From the NCBI GenBank assembly GCA_035606335.1, contig DATNFP010000023.1, positions 1 to 43,037 on the forward strand: 43,037 nt of DNA, given 5' to 3'. The notes beneath the pieces are model-generated. The model was not told the origin of the DNA. It was given only the letters and a program-made list of their open reading frames with translations, and did not search any database. The DNA is from DATNFP01 sp035606335. GTDB taxonomy: Bacteria > Bacteroidota > Bacteroidia > Chitinophagales > Chitinophagaceae. A program made the translations under genes and the position numbers. Numbering within the stretch: position 1 is the stretch's first letter; each line of letters starts with the position of its first letter. Of the stretch, positions 32,821 through 42,791 are shown piece after piece.

Positions 32821-35800
32821 TTATTGTGGATTGCTATCGGATTTATTTTCATCCTTTCTTTCTTCACTATCAGCATTGTTTGGTTGGTCAGGATGTTTTA
32901 TTTCATATTCTAATTCCACATCTATATTTTGCGCTTCGGCTCTTCGGGCTTTCTCCATAAGATCTTCATGATGCGCCTGCAGATACGCAAGCTTCTTTTT
33001 ACCATAAGAGAAACGTGTAATTACAACGAATAATACCGGGACAATAAATATCGCAAGACTCGATGAAGCAATCATGCCTCCAAGTACCGTAAACCCAATA
33101 GTATTACGTGCCACAGCCCCGGCACCCGTTGCAAATACAAGAGGCATCACACCTAAAATAAAGGCAAGTGAGGTCATGATGATCGGTCTTAAACGAAGTC
33201 TTACGGCTTCCATGGTCGACTTTATAAGCTCTTCCCCGCGGTCTACTCTTATCTTGGCAAATTCTACTATCAGGATAGCATTTTTGGCAGAAAGTCCTAT
33301 CAGCGTTATGAGTCCTATTTGTGCATATACATTATTTGTAAGCCGCGGCACACATATAAGCATTAGTATTGCACCAAAGGCACTCACTGGCACAGCAAGT
33401 AATACAGAAAATGGCACAGACCAGCTTTCATACAAAGCAGCCAGGAACAGAAAAACAAAGATGATAGAGAAGATAAATATGTAAATGGTTATTTGTCCCG
33501 CACGTATTTCTTCATAGCTCAGCCCTGAAAATTCATAAGTATATCCTTGCGGCAATACTTTATCTGCTGTCTCTTTAAGCGCTTCAATACCTTGTCCCGT
33601 ACTGTATCCAAACGGAGTAGAACCATCCACTTCTGCGGCACGAAATATATTAAAGTGGGTTATTAATGGCGGCGCTTCTGTAGCATGATAGCTGATCAAT
33701 GTGCTTAATGGCACCATTTGGCTATCCAGGTTGCGAACATAATATTTGTTCATGTTCGAGATCAAAGCACGGAATACTGTATCCGCTTGCACCACCACAT
33801 GATAAGTACGGTTATAAAGTATAAAGTTATTTACAAACAGACTACCCATATACGCCTGAATAGTTGTAAACACATCCGAAACATTCACTCCCATCTTTTC
33901 ACATTTGTCACGGTCTACTGTAAGCTCATAGCTGGGTGTATGTGCGGAGTAATAACTGAATGCTGTAGATATTGCCGGGTTTTTGTGTGCTGCTGCAACA
34001 AATTTTTTCACTACTTTTTCAAATGCATGTACATCATCGCTTGTATTTCCCTGCTCTATCTGCATACTGAAACCTGCAGCTTGTCCAATGCCCCTGATAG
34101 GAGGGGGCGGGATCACTACAACGTTAGCATTCTTTATACCTGCGGCAGCTATCCGGTTTTTTACTACTTCCATAATGCCCGGCACCTGCTCTTCAGGCTT
34201 ATTGCGCTCTCCCCATGGTTTGAGCATACAGAAAATAGTCCCGCAATTCGATGTAGTCCCCGAGTTAAGTATATTTAATCCAGATAGAGCAGCATAGTGA
34301 TTAACTCCCGGCGTAGAGCCTATTATTTTCATCAGCTTGGTTATCACTTCCACCGACTGTACTGTAGAAGCTGCCTCTGGTAATTGATAAGTGATGTAAA
34401 GACGGCCTTCATCTTCAGAAGGGATAAACCCACTTGGCTTCGCCTTGAATAAAAGAACCACACCGATACAAATACAAATCAATACGATAATAACATACTT
34501 CGAACCACGGATACAATGCTGCACTCCGTTGGAATATCTGTAAGTAGTCCTGTCAAACCACGCATTGAACTTATAAAAGAACTTAGCAAGGCCCTTCGAT
34601 TTTTTATTTAGATGTGAAGGCTTCAGTAGCAATGTGCAGAGAGCCGGTGTAAGCGATAAGGCAATAAAAGCAGATAGCATCACCGATATGGCTATGGTTA
34701 TTGCAAACTGCTGGTACAGTCTTCCTACTATACCCGGTATGAAACCTACAGGAACAAACACGGATGCCAATATCAATGCAATAGCCACCACAGGCCCGGA
34801 TATGTCTTTCATCGCCATATACGTTGCCTGCTTGGCAGTCATATGTTTCTCATCTATATAATGCTGCACAGCCTCCACAACAATTATCGCATCGTCAACT
34901 ACTATACCTATCGCCAGCACAAAACCAAACATGGTAAGAGTGTTAATAGTAAAGCCTAATGGAATGAAAAAGCAAAAGGTACCTAATATAGATACAGGTA
35001 TAGCTAATACAGGTATAATTGTAGACCGGATGTTTTGAAGGAAAAGGAATACAACAAGCGCTACCAACGCTAATGCCTTTAGTAAGGTATCTATTACTTC
35101 ATGCATCGATACCTTGATAATGGTAACCGACTCAAATGGCACTGTGTAGTCCACATCTGTAGGGAAAGATTTTTTCAACTGCTCCAATTCTGCATATACA
35201 TTGTTCGCAGTTTCCAATGCATTGCTGCCCGGAGCCTGATAGATCATAAGGTATGATGACCGCTTGCCGTCTACAAATGAATTACTTGAAAAAGTGAATT
35301 TGCCTAATTCTACTCTTGCAATATCTTTTAAGTAGATCATTTCACCCGTGCCAGGCATAGTCTTAACTATCACATTTTCAAAATCCTTAACGGTGTTCAA
35401 TTGTCCGTTTACAAGAACTCCTAACTCAAACTGCTGGGTACTCTTCTGTGGCGGAGCACCTGCAGATCCCGCGGCCACTTGCACGTTCTGAGCGTTTAAT
35501 GCACTAATCACATCCTGTGGGATAAGACTATGCGCAGCCATCTTTTCAGGATCCATCCAGATACGCATACTAAACGGGTCAGTTCGGGAATTCACATCTC
35601 CAACACCCGGTACGCGCAGTATGGCATCTTCTATAAATACATTTGTGTAATTATCGAGGTAGGTAATATTGTGTGTGCCCTTTGGTGAGTATATAGCCAC
35701 CATCAGAAGCATGCTCGGATTACGGGCACGCACAGTCATACCCAGCCTGCTCACAACAGATGGTAATAAAGGTGTTGCAATGCCTACTCGGTTCTGAACA

Positions 35801-36120
35801 TTTAATGCAGCAATGTGAACATTTGTACCGACATTAAACGTAACATTTATTCTTACACTTCCTGTATTGGTATTGGTACTTGTCATGTACTCCATACCAG
35901 GGGCACCGTTTATCTGCTCCTCAATAGGAGTAGCTACAGTTTGTTCAACTGTTTCAGCATCTGCACCAGTGTATTGTCCCGACACCGATACGCTCGGCGG
36001 CGATATATCAGGGTATTGATCTACTGCAAGATTGGCAATACAAATAATGCCTGATATTATCAGTACCAGGGAGATAACAATAGCAGTGACCGGTCTTTTT
36101 ATAAATGTATTAGCTATCAT
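32821..36120 (-). CDS. RND efflux pump inner-membrane subunit (HAE1 family), second copy
   Basis: This is a 1099-residue proton-driven drug exporter subunit of the AcrB/MexB type, about 12 helices with two large periplasmic loops. It opens MIANTFIKRPVTAIVISLVL with a DQYPDISPP motif at 34-42. The proton relay pair is in GIVVDDAIIVVEAV (Asp409-Asp410), and the matching lysine is in LIGLSAKNAILIVEFAK. It ends in a long charged tail with Asp/Glu/Lys residues. It is very like the copy upstream on the transcript. Its ATG overlaps the end of that gene by 11 bases (ATGATAGCTAA), so translation is probably coupled. Homologues of this layout use one membrane-fusion protein and one TolC channel; both are in the operon. 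Confidence 0.93.
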   Translation of the reverse strand: MIANTFIKRPVTAIVISLVLIISGIICIANLAVDQYPDISPPSVSVSGQYTGADAETVEQTVATPIEEQINGAPGMEYMTSTNTNTGSVRINVTFNVGTNVHIAALNVQNRVGIATPLLPSVVSRLGMTVRARNPSMLLMVAIYSPKGTHNITYLDNYTNVFIEDAILRVPGVGDVNSRTDPFSMRIWMDPEKMAAHSLIPQDVISALNAQNVQVAAGSAGAPPQKSTQQFELGVLVNGQLNTVKDFENVIVKTMPGTGEMIYLKDIARVELGKFTFSSNSFVDGKRSSYLMIYQAPGSNALETANNVYAELEQLKKSFPTDVDYTVPFESVTIIKVSMHEVIDTLLKALALVALVVFLFLQNIRSTIIPVLAIPVSILGTFCFFIPLGFTINTLTMFGFVLAIGIVVDDAIIVVEAVQHYIDEKHMTAKQATYMAMKDISGPVVAIALILASVFVPVGFIPGIVGRLYQQFAITIAISVMLSAFIALSLTPALCTLLLKPSHLNKKSKGLAKFFYKFNAWFDRTTYRYSNGVQHCIRGSKYVIIVLICICIGVVLLFKAKPSGFIPSEDEGRLYITYQLPEAASTVQSVEVITKLMKIIGSTPGVNHYAALSGLNILNSGTTSNCGTIFCMLKPWGERNKPEEQVPGIMEVVKNRIAAAGIKNANVVVIPPPPIRGIGQAAGFSMQIEQGNTSDDVHAFEKVVKKFVAAAHKNPAISTAFSYYSAHTPSYELTVDRDKCEKMGVNVSDVFTTIQAYMGSLFVNNFILYNRTYHVVVQADTVFRALISNMNKYYVRNLDSQMVPLSTLISYHATEAPPLITHFNIFRAAEVDGSTPFGYSTGQGIEALKETADKVLPQGYTYEFSGLSYEEIRAGQITIYIFIFSIIFVFLFLAALYESWSVPFSVLLAVPVSAFGAILMLICVPRLTNNVYAQIGLITLIGLSAKNAILIVEFAKIRVDRGEELIKSTMEAVRLRLRPIIMTSLAFILGVMPLVFATGAGAVARNTIGFTVLGGMIASSSLAIFIVPVLFVVITRFSYGKKKLAYLQAHHEDLMEKARRAEAQNIDVELEYEIKHPDQPNNADSEERKDENKSDSNPQ

Positions 36121-39100
36121 TCTGCTGCCCTGGTTTATTTAGCTCACGTGATTGTTGTATCTCAAATTCCAGTTCCGGATCTATATTCTCTGCCTCTACT
36201 CTTCTGGCCTTTTCCATTAGGTCTTCGTGGTGTGCCTGGAGATATTCAAGCTTCTCTTTACCATAAGACACCCGTGTAATAATCACAAACAATACCGGAA
36301 CAATAAATATCGCAAGAGTTGACGCTGCAAGCATACCGCCAAACACTGTAAAACCTATTGTCCTTCTTGCTACCGCACCAGCGCCGGTTGCAAACATCAG
36401 TGGCATCACACCGAGGATAAACGCAAGCGAGGTCATGATGATAGGTCGTAAACGCAGCCGTACTGCTTCCAGTGTAGATTTCACAAGCTCCTCTCCCCTG
36501 TCTACGCGCACTTTGGCAAACTCTACGATCAATATCGCATTTTTAGCAGCAAGGCCTATCAATGTAATAAGACCTATTTGTGCATATACGTTATTTGAAA
36601 TTCTTGGTAAGCATTCAAGCATCAGTATAGCGCCAAATGCCCCGATTGGTACGGCAAGCAATACCGAAAATGGAACTGACCAGCTTTCATATAATGCCGC
36701 AAGGAAGAGAAAGACAAAGGTGATAGAAAAAATAAAAATGTAAATAGTTGTTGTCCCTGCACTTATCTCTTCATAGCTCAATCCTGAATATTCATAAGCA
36801 TATCCATCAGGCAGAACTTTTGCCGCAATATCTTTCAGTGCATCCAAAGTTTCGGTGCTACTATAGCCTGCGCCTGATGAACCATCTATCTCTGCTGAAC
36901 GGAAAATATTAAAATGCGATATTAATGGCGCAGCTTCCACTGGTTTAAAACTGATAAGTGTACCAAGTGGCAACATCTCGCCTGCCTGGTTGCGCACATA
37001 ATACTTGTTCATGTCTGTCACCAATTCACGGAATGCAGTATCGGCTTGCACCACCACATGAAAAGTACGGTTGTAAGTGGTAAAGTCGTTTATGTACAGG
37101 CTACCCATATATGCCTGGATGGTTGTGAACACATCTGCTACGTTCACACCAAGCTTCTCACATTTTTCCCGGTCAACAGTAAGACTTGTATTAGGAGTAT
37201 GCGCCGAATAATAAGTAAATGCACCTGAGATCGCAGGGTTCTTATTTGCTTCTGCTATAAACTTATTTACTACGTTTTCAAAAGCATGTATGTCATCATT
37301 GGTATTCCTCTGTTCTATCTGAAAACTAAAACCAACAGTAGAACCCACACCGGGAATAGGAGAAGGCTGAATAACCTGTATGCTCGCTCCCTTTATGCCT
37401 GCGTCTGCAATACGCTTCTGCATTACTTTAATAATGCCGGGAACTTGCTCACTGCTTTTATGCCGCTCGTCCCATGGAGACAATTGGCAATAAATAGTTC
37501 CGCAGTTAGAGTTGGTCGCATTAGTTACCACATTCAATCCGGATAAGGCAGCATAGTGGGCAACACCGGGAGTAGTAGCCACCACCTTCATCAATTGACG
37601 CATAACTCCAACAGAGCGTGCAGTTGACGAAGCCGGGGGTAATTGAAAAGTAACATACAGGTTACCATCATCTTCCGACGGAATAAATCCCGTAGGCTTA
37701 TGTTTAAATAAAAATATTGCAGCAACGCAAATACATATCAGCAAAACAACTATATACCTTGACGCTTTTATAGATCGCTTTACTCCATCAGAATATTTAT
37801 CTGTTACCTTGTCAAACCATGTATTGAATCTATAAAAGATCTTTTGGAGACCTCTTGATTTTTTATTCAGATGCGAAGGCTTGAGAAGAAGGGTACAAAG
37901 TGCAGGCGTTAATGACAACGCAATAAAGGCAGACAGCACTACCGATATTGCTATGGTTATCGCAAACTGTTGGTACAACCTACCAACAATGCCCGGTATA
38001 AAACCAACAGGCACGAACACTGCGGCCAATATAAGAGCTATCGCAACCACAGGGGCAGATATATCTTTCATCGCCATGTAGGTCGCTTCCTTGGCCGACA
38101 TATGCTGCTCATCTATATAATGCTGCACGGCCTCCACAACAATTATCGCATCATCCACCACAATACCTATCGCCAGCACAAAACCAAACATGGTAAGGGT
38201 ATTAATGGTAAAGCCTAACGGTATGAAAAAACAAAATGTACCAAAGATAGACACAGGTATCGCGAGTACAGGAATAAGAGTAGAGCGGGGATTCTGTAAG
38301 AAAACATAAACAACTATCGCAACCAATGCTAACGTTAGCAACAAAGTGATCACAACGTCCTTCATCGAAACTTTTACCACAGTCACCGATTCAAAAGGAA
38401 CACTATATGCCACATCAGCAGGGAAAGATTTTTTCAGTTGCTCCAGTGTTTTATAAACACCGTTCGCAGTCTCAAGCGCATTACTTCCCGGCGCCTGGTA
38501 AATAAGCAGGTAAGAAGCGCGTTTACCATCTACGAATGAATTACTCGAAAAAGTAAATTTACCAAGCTCTACTCTCGCTACATCTTTCAGATAAACTAAC
38601 TCTCCTGTGCTCGGTACTGTTTTCACTATCACATTTTCAAAGTCCGACACTTTACTCAAACGCCCATTTACAAGAATACCCAATTCAAATGTTTGCGACT
38701 TCTGTTGTGGTGGCACACCTGCAGATCCTGCTGCCACCTGTACGTTTTGTGCGTTTAAGGCAGCAATTACATCCTGCGGTGTCAGGTTATGAGCCGCCAT
38801 TTTCTCGGGGTTCATCCAGATGCGCATACTAAAGTCATCTGTAAACCTGTTGATACTACCCACTCCTTTCACGCGAAGCAATGCGTCTTGTACAAAGATG
38901 TTGGTGTAGTTGTCAAGAAAGGTAATATCATGCGTGCCTTTAGGTGCAAAAATAGCCACCATCATCAGCATACTAGGATTCACAGCTCTCACCGTAAGAC
39001 CCAGACGGCTTACTACTGCCGGCAACAAAGGGGTGGCTATGCTTACACGGTTCTGAACATCAAGGGTAGCAATATCTATGTCTGTACCTATTTTAAAGGT

Positions 39101-39379
39101 TACATTCATTTGCATCAGCCCGTTATTGGTATTATTACTCTGCATATACTCCATTCCGGGAGTACCATTCACTTGCTGCTCTATAGGTGTAGCCACAGTC
39201 TGTTCCACTGTCTGAGCATCTGCTCCGGTAAATTGGCCATTCACCTGCACAACAGGGGGAGTAATATCCGGGTATTGATCTATCGGCAGGTTCAGGATGC
39301 ATATTACACCTGTAATTACCAATACAATTGATACCACTATAGCTGTAATCGGCCTTTTTATAAAGGTGTTGGCGATCAT
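36110..39379 (-). CDS. RND efflux pump inner-membrane subunit (HAE1 family), first copy
   Basis: This is a 1089-residue AcrB-type pump protein. It starts MIANTFIKRPITAIVVSIVL and has DQYPDITPP at 34-42. The proton-relay Asp409-Asp410 lies in GIVVDDAIIVVEAVQ, and the partner lysine in LIGLAAKNAILIVEFAK. The C-terminal helices are GVMPLMFATGAGAVARRTIGFTVFGGML. It is read before the second copy on the transcript. The two align without gaps through at least the first 420 residues and share long identical stretches, so they arose by tandem duplication. Whether they form a mixed trimer, as MdtB and MdtC do, or two separate pumps is not known. Confidence 0.94.
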   Translation of the reverse strand: MIANTFIKRPITAIVVSIVLVITGVICILNLPIDQYPDITPPVVQVNGQFTGADAQTVEQTVATPIEQQVNGTPGMEYMQSNNTNNGLMQMNVTFKIGTDIDIATLDVQNRVSIATPLLPAVVSRLGLTVRAVNPSMLMMVAIFAPKGTHDITFLDNYTNIFVQDALLRVKGVGSINRFTDDFSMRIWMNPEKMAAHNLTPQDVIAALNAQNVQVAAGSAGVPPQQKSQTFELGILVNGRLSKVSDFENVIVKTVPSTGELVYLKDVARVELGKFTFSSNSFVDGKRASYLLIYQAPGSNALETANGVYKTLEQLKKSFPADVAYSVPFESVTVVKVSMKDVVITLLLTLALVAIVVYVFLQNPRSTLIPVLAIPVSIFGTFCFFIPLGFTINTLTMFGFVLAIGIVVDDAIIVVEAVQHYIDEQHMSAKEATYMAMKDISAPVVAIALILAAVFVPVGFIPGIVGRLYQQFAITIAISVVLSAFIALSLTPALCTLLLKPSHLNKKSRGLQKIFYRFNTWFDKVTDKYSDGVKRSIKASRYIVVLLICICVAAIFLFKHKPTGFIPSEDDGNLYVTFQLPPASSTARSVGVMRQLMKVVATTPGVAHYAALSGLNVVTNATNSNCGTIYCQLSPWDERHKSSEQVPGIIKVMQKRIADAGIKGASIQVIQPSPIPGVGSTVGFSFQIEQRNTNDDIHAFENVVNKFIAEANKNPAISGAFTYYSAHTPNTSLTVDREKCEKLGVNVADVFTTIQAYMGSLYINDFTTYNRTFHVVVQADTAFRELVTDMNKYYVRNQAGEMLPLGTLISFKPVEAAPLISHFNIFRSAEIDGSSGAGYSSTETLDALKDIAAKVLPDGYAYEYSGLSYEEISAGTTTIYIFIFSITFVFLFLAALYESWSVPFSVLLAVPIGAFGAILMLECLPRISNNVYAQIGLITLIGLAAKNAILIVEFAKVRVDRGEELVKSTLEAVRLRLRPIIMTSLAFILGVMPLMFATGAGAVARRTIGFTVFGGMLAASTLAIFIVPVLFVIITRVSYGKEKLEYLQAHHEDLMEKARRVEAENIDPELEFEIQQSRELNKPGQQNDS

Positions 39380-39431
39380 ATCTTGTTAATCATATAAAAG
39401 ACAAAAATTTGGTTTTCATTTCAAGCCCGAT

Positions 39432-40613
39432 TTATCGTCCACCCTTACCTGGCTGAGCAGGTGGACGTTTATTTGCTGTAGTTATCGATGAACCATCATG
39501 CAACGATTGTACACCGTCCGATACTATTTTATCACCTTCCTTAATACCTTCTTTTATTATTATGTTAGGCCCTATTACTTCGCCCGGTTGTACTTTCTTC
39601 TGAAATGCGAACAATCCCTGTTTTACTTTTCCGGAATGATATGCCGAAGTATCACTGCTTATAGTGGTATCCTTGGCGATATATACAAAGTATTCCCCCA
39701 TCTGCTCTACCACTGCTTTATTTGGTATTACCATTTGAGGTGTCGAATCCTGGTTGCGAACTCTTACCACACAGCTCATACCTGCTCTTAAAGAATAATT
39801 AGGATTTGGGAAAACAAGCCTTATCCTTAGCGCTCCGGTTTGTGGATCTACAGCCCGGTCTATCACAGATAAGTTACCTTGGTGAGGATAAAAAGACCCA
39901 TCAGGTAAGATCATGGTAAATAACGAATCAATGGATTTGTATTTACCACTTTGAAGATCTTCAAAATAGGTTAGTTGCTTTTCGTTGATCAAAAAGTCAA
40001 CACCCATAGGATCATCTGTGGAAATGGTATTTAGTACTGTTTGGCCAACTGTCACGAGGTTGCCTAATTTCACCTGACTAAAGCCTATAGTCCCATCAAA
40101 TGGTGCAGTGATAATAGAATATGCCAGATTGATCTTCGCAGTCCTTACCGACTCTGCGGCAGATTTCACCTGGTTCTCAGAATTTTGCAATGTTATCATT
40201 GCGTGGTCATATATCTGTTTGGCCACAGCTTTTTTACTATTCAGGAATGAATAGCGATCAGCATCCTGCTGCGACTGCTTCAGGTTGCCTTCAGCTACTT
40301 TAAGATTAGCCTGGGCTGCACTCAGGTTTGCTTCATAGGTACGTCTGTCTATCTCATACAGCTCCTGCCCTTTTTTTACATGCGTGCCTTCTTTAAAGAA
40401 TATACCGGTAATATAACCTTGCACTTGCGGCAAAAGGTTTACCTGGCTCAGCGCCACTGTAGTTGAAGTATACCTGTCATAATAAACTACAGGCTGTGCT
40501 TTAACAGTGTATAGATTAACAGGTACTGCCTGAGGAGCAGGTGGTTGCTTATGCTTGCATGAAACCAGGATCAGGCAACTTACTAATGTTATTCTCGATA
40601 TTAATTTAACCAT
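39432..40613 (-). CDS. RND efflux membrane-fusion lipoprotein (AcrA/MexA-like)
   Basis: This is the periplasmic adaptor that joins the RND pump to the outer-membrane channel. It is 393 residues, with a lipoprotein signal ending L-V-S-C (Cys19). A beta-barrel/lipoyl segment is marked by QVQGYITGIFFKEGTHVKKGQELYEID (about 64-90). A helical hairpin follows (YEANLSAAQANLKVAEGNLKQSQ), then the return lipoyl half AYSIITAPFDGTIG and the barrel LGNLVTVGQTVLNTI. The C-terminal membrane-proximal domain contains GMSCVVRVRNQD and KAVVEQMGEYFVYIA. It is encoded between the TolC-like gene (20 bases upstream) and the first RND gene (52 bases downstream), all on one strand. Confidence 0.94.
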   Translation of the reverse strand: MVKLISRITLVSCLILVSCKHKQPPAPQAVPVNLYTVKAQPVVYYDRYTSTTVALSQVNLLPQVQGYITGIFFKEGTHVKKGQELYEIDRRTYEANLSAAQANLKVAEGNLKQSQQDADRYSFLNSKKAVAKQIYDHAMITLQNSENQVKSAAESVRTAKINLAYSIITAPFDGTIGFSQVKLGNLVTVGQTVLNTISTDDPMGVDFLINEKQLTYFEDLQSGKYKSIDSLFTMILPDGSFYPHQGNLSVIDRAVDPQTGALRIRLVFPNPNYSLRAGMSCVVRVRNQDSTPQMVIPNKAVVEQMGEYFVYIAKDTTISSDTSAYHSGKVKQGLFAFQKKVQPGEVIGPNIIIKEGIKEGDKIVSDGVQSLHDGSSITTANKRPPAQPGKGGR

Positions 40614-40633
40614 TGACGGTCGTTTTTATTTTT

Positions 40634-41989
40634 TTATTGAATTGTGATATCGCCCATTGCTTTTTCCAGGTCTATTTTGCTGGATAGCAATTGGAACAGT
40701 GCATTTGTATATCCTATTTCTGCCGATATAAGATTCGATTCGGCTACTATCATGCTTAGGTATGCTACTATACCTTGTTTATATTGCAACTCTACTATTG
40801 TATATACATTCTTGGCTTTCGTCACGTTATCCCTTAGCATCTTCCAGTTATACATATTGCTTTTATAATTGGCAAGAGCTGTGGTATATTCGGTATAGAT
40901 CTGCGATCTCAGGTTTATCTCCGACCAGTTTAGTATATCTTCCTGCAACCTTGATTTGTGAATATTTTCAAGTCTTGAGAAACCTGTAAATATTGGGATG
41001 TTAAATGATAACCCGAAGTAAGAATAAGGATAGGAAGTATTAAATAGCTGGGAAGCATTATTGTCTTCGTACTGTAAGTAGTTATTGTAGAAAGCAGAAA
41101 CAGTAGGCAAGAATGCAAGTCCATAATAACCAGTCACCTCATGTTGCAATGCTTTATTTGTTTGTAGTTGCTGATACTCTATCCTCTTTTCAAACGCGAG
41201 CTGCTCCGTAGTATCAAAACCTATTTCCTGCATCATTTGAAGTGTATCAAAAGATACATTGAACTGCTTTTCCGGCGGATAGCCCATTAGTTGCTTTAAG
41301 GTGGCATAATCTGGAACAATATTTTCTATTTGCTGTACCAATTGTCCTTTCGAATTATTTAGTGAGATCACTGCTTCGTCATAATCTGTTTCATCTACTA
41401 TGCCTCCTATATATTGATTGTAAGTATCAGTGACATTTCTATCCAGGCGTGCAGTATCCTCTTTCAGCACATTAACCTGCTCCAATGTAAGCAGTAGATT
41501 ATAAAATGCCTTGCTTATAGATGAAATAAGAAATATTTGGGTGCTGTCTCTTATTTGCCTGGCTTGTTTTATATATAGCGGGGCACTTTTAGCAGCGTAT
41601 AAAAGTTGCGGATTGAATATTGTTTGGCTAACAGTTAGCTCCGGTATAAAAGTATTGACAACGCCCGTACGTCTCGGAATGGTAGCATCGCCTAACGAGT
41701 CCGACAAAAATGTAGTCGGCAATTGATTATAATGTATCAGGTTGCCTGAAATATTTGCCTGTGGCAACCATCCCGCGAGATTGATAGCATTGTTGGTTTT
41801 GGCAACCCGCACATTGATCAGCGACTGGTTAAAGGATGGCTGATGTTTTATTGCATAGTCAATACATTGCCCTAACGTAAATGATTCCACATCACCATTA
41901 GTAGAATCTGTTTGTGGATAGGCACACACAGGCACACTTAAAATAGCAATAAGAACAATGAATTGTTTTATTCTATGTCTCTTTATCAT
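40634..41989 (-). CDS. TolC-family outer-membrane efflux protein
   Basis: This is the outer-membrane channel of the tripartite pump. The 451-residue product has a signal peptide (MIKRHRIKQFIVLIAILSVPVCAYPQ) and two repeats of the efflux-protein fold. TLGQCIDYAIKHQPSFNQSLINVRVAKTNNAINLAGWLPQANISG is the classic first-repeat opening, and SYFGLSFNIPIFTGFSRLENIHKSRLQEDI the second. The end reads VVELQYKQGIVAYLSMIVAESNLISAE. I start at the ATG at 41989. Open sequence extends to a TTG at 42046 with a further ATG at 42022; only the 41989 start gives a normal signal peptide. Confidence 0.92.
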   Translation of the reverse strand: MIKRHRIKQFIVLIAILSVPVCAYPQTDSTNGDVESFTLGQCIDYAIKHQPSFNQSLINVRVAKTNNAINLAGWLPQANISGNLIHYNQLPTTFLSDSLGDATIPRRTGVVNTFIPELTVSQTIFNPQLLYAAKSAPLYIKQARQIRDSTQIFLISSISKAFYNLLLTLEQVNVLKEDTARLDRNVTDTYNQYIGGIVDETDYDEAVISLNNSKGQLVQQIENIVPDYATLKQLMGYPPEKQFNVSFDTLQMMQEIGFDTTEQLAFEKRIEYQQLQTNKALQHEVTGYYGLAFLPTVSAFYNNYLQYEDNNASQLFNTSYPYSYFGLSFNIPIFTGFSRLENIHKSRLQEDILNWSEINLRSQIYTEYTTALANYKSNMYNWKMLRDNVTKAKNVYTIVELQYKQGIVAYLSMIVAESNLISAEIGYTNALFQLLSSKIDLEKAMGDITIQ

Positions 41990-42178
41990 AGCACTAATTA
42001 TAAATAATTGTTTCAGATGCATTTCATCATAAACAAACACATTCAAACCATTTGGCCCTTATGTGTGGATCTGGCTTAGTAAAATTTACCTTTTTCGGAA
42101 AGTCTGGAGTGTAATGCTTTTCCGGATATGATCCTGAATAAGCAAACGCTTTTTTATTGCAGCAAAAAAGATGGGAAA

Positions 42179-42556
42179 TCAGATCTGCAATTTTCTACAA
42201 TACAGGTACAGTGGCACAAGTGATGTTATATCACTATTTCTATGAAAGAATTTTGAAAAGAGTTCGTTGCGAAAGAATAAAATTGATAAAGCAAAAGATG
42301 ATGCAAAAAGCAAAAGATGATCTGCATCCGATGTTGCTTGAGGAGTAATATGAATTGTGGGAGCTGTAAAACGTCTTTCTCTATATCCCGTTCTTAGTTT
42401 ATGGCTGCTATATTGAGCAGAGATCGAAATATTCTCTCTTACTAATCGTAGCTCTATCAGTTTTTTTACGGCACTTGAAAAAATGATTATAAAGATGGCT
42501 AATGCAAGGCATAAAAATTTAGCAAAAGGAGAATATGTAGTGAGTTTATTCTTCAT
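42179..42556 (-). CDS. Small membrane protein at the head of the RND operon
   Basis: I do not recognise a named family. The 125-residue product has a basic N-terminus and a helix at about 12-32 (AKFLCLALAIFIIIFSSAV). A charged middle contains a basic patch (RTGYRERRFTAP), and a second hydrophobic stretch covers about 79-92 (LLLFASSFALSILFF). It ends SLVPLYLYCRKLQI. It lies 189 bases ahead of the TolC-like gene on the same strand and has an exact promoter box upstream, which argues that it is real and begins the efflux operon. A plus-strand frame over part of the same DNA has no such support. Confidence 0.6.
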   Translation of the reverse strand: MKNKLTTYSPFAKFLCLALAIFIIIFSSAVKKLIELRLVRENISISAQYSSHKLRTGYRERRFTAPTIHITPQATSDADHLLLFASSFALSILFFRNELFSKFFHRNSDITSLVPLYLYCRKLQI

Positions 42557-42575
42557 CTAAATAAACGATCGGAGG

Positions 42576-42583
42576 CAAACTTA
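42576..42583 (-). promoter_or_regulatory. Predicted -7 promoter box for the RND efflux operon
   Basis: On the minus strand the box reads TAAGTTTG, an exact TAnnTTTG match, 19 bases before the ATG at 42556. The nearest -33-like TTG is 15 bases upstream, slightly close. No MarR-type palindrome identical to the one at 32727 was seen here. Confidence 0.5.
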
Positions 42584-42791
42584 GGCATTATAATACTTCA
42601 ATTCCTAAATAAGTTTATGAAAGCTAAAGGTTTTATCTTAAAAAAATGCTAATTAAATATAGCTTTAAAACAAAGATATATCACTTTACTGACGTCTTAC
42701 CTAGTTATAGATCCCATTATAAGGTCTAATTGAATATATATTTTATATAATAAATGCTTTTTATTAATTTAATGTATTAAAGACCCGTTTT

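Noticed and set aside
38789..39331. 180-codon plus-strand frame inside the first RND gene
   Set aside because: It is antisense to a well-conserved pump gene and its protein is Cys/His-rich nonsense typical of shadow frames.
32821..39379. Long similar stretches considered as a mobile-element repeat
   Set aside because: Both copies are intact RND genes in frame, so tandem gene duplication explains them.
42157..42348. 63-codon plus-strand frame upstream of the NHL gene
   Set aside because: It lies antisense to the better-supported 125-residue minus-strand gene and has no promoter or recognisable domain.
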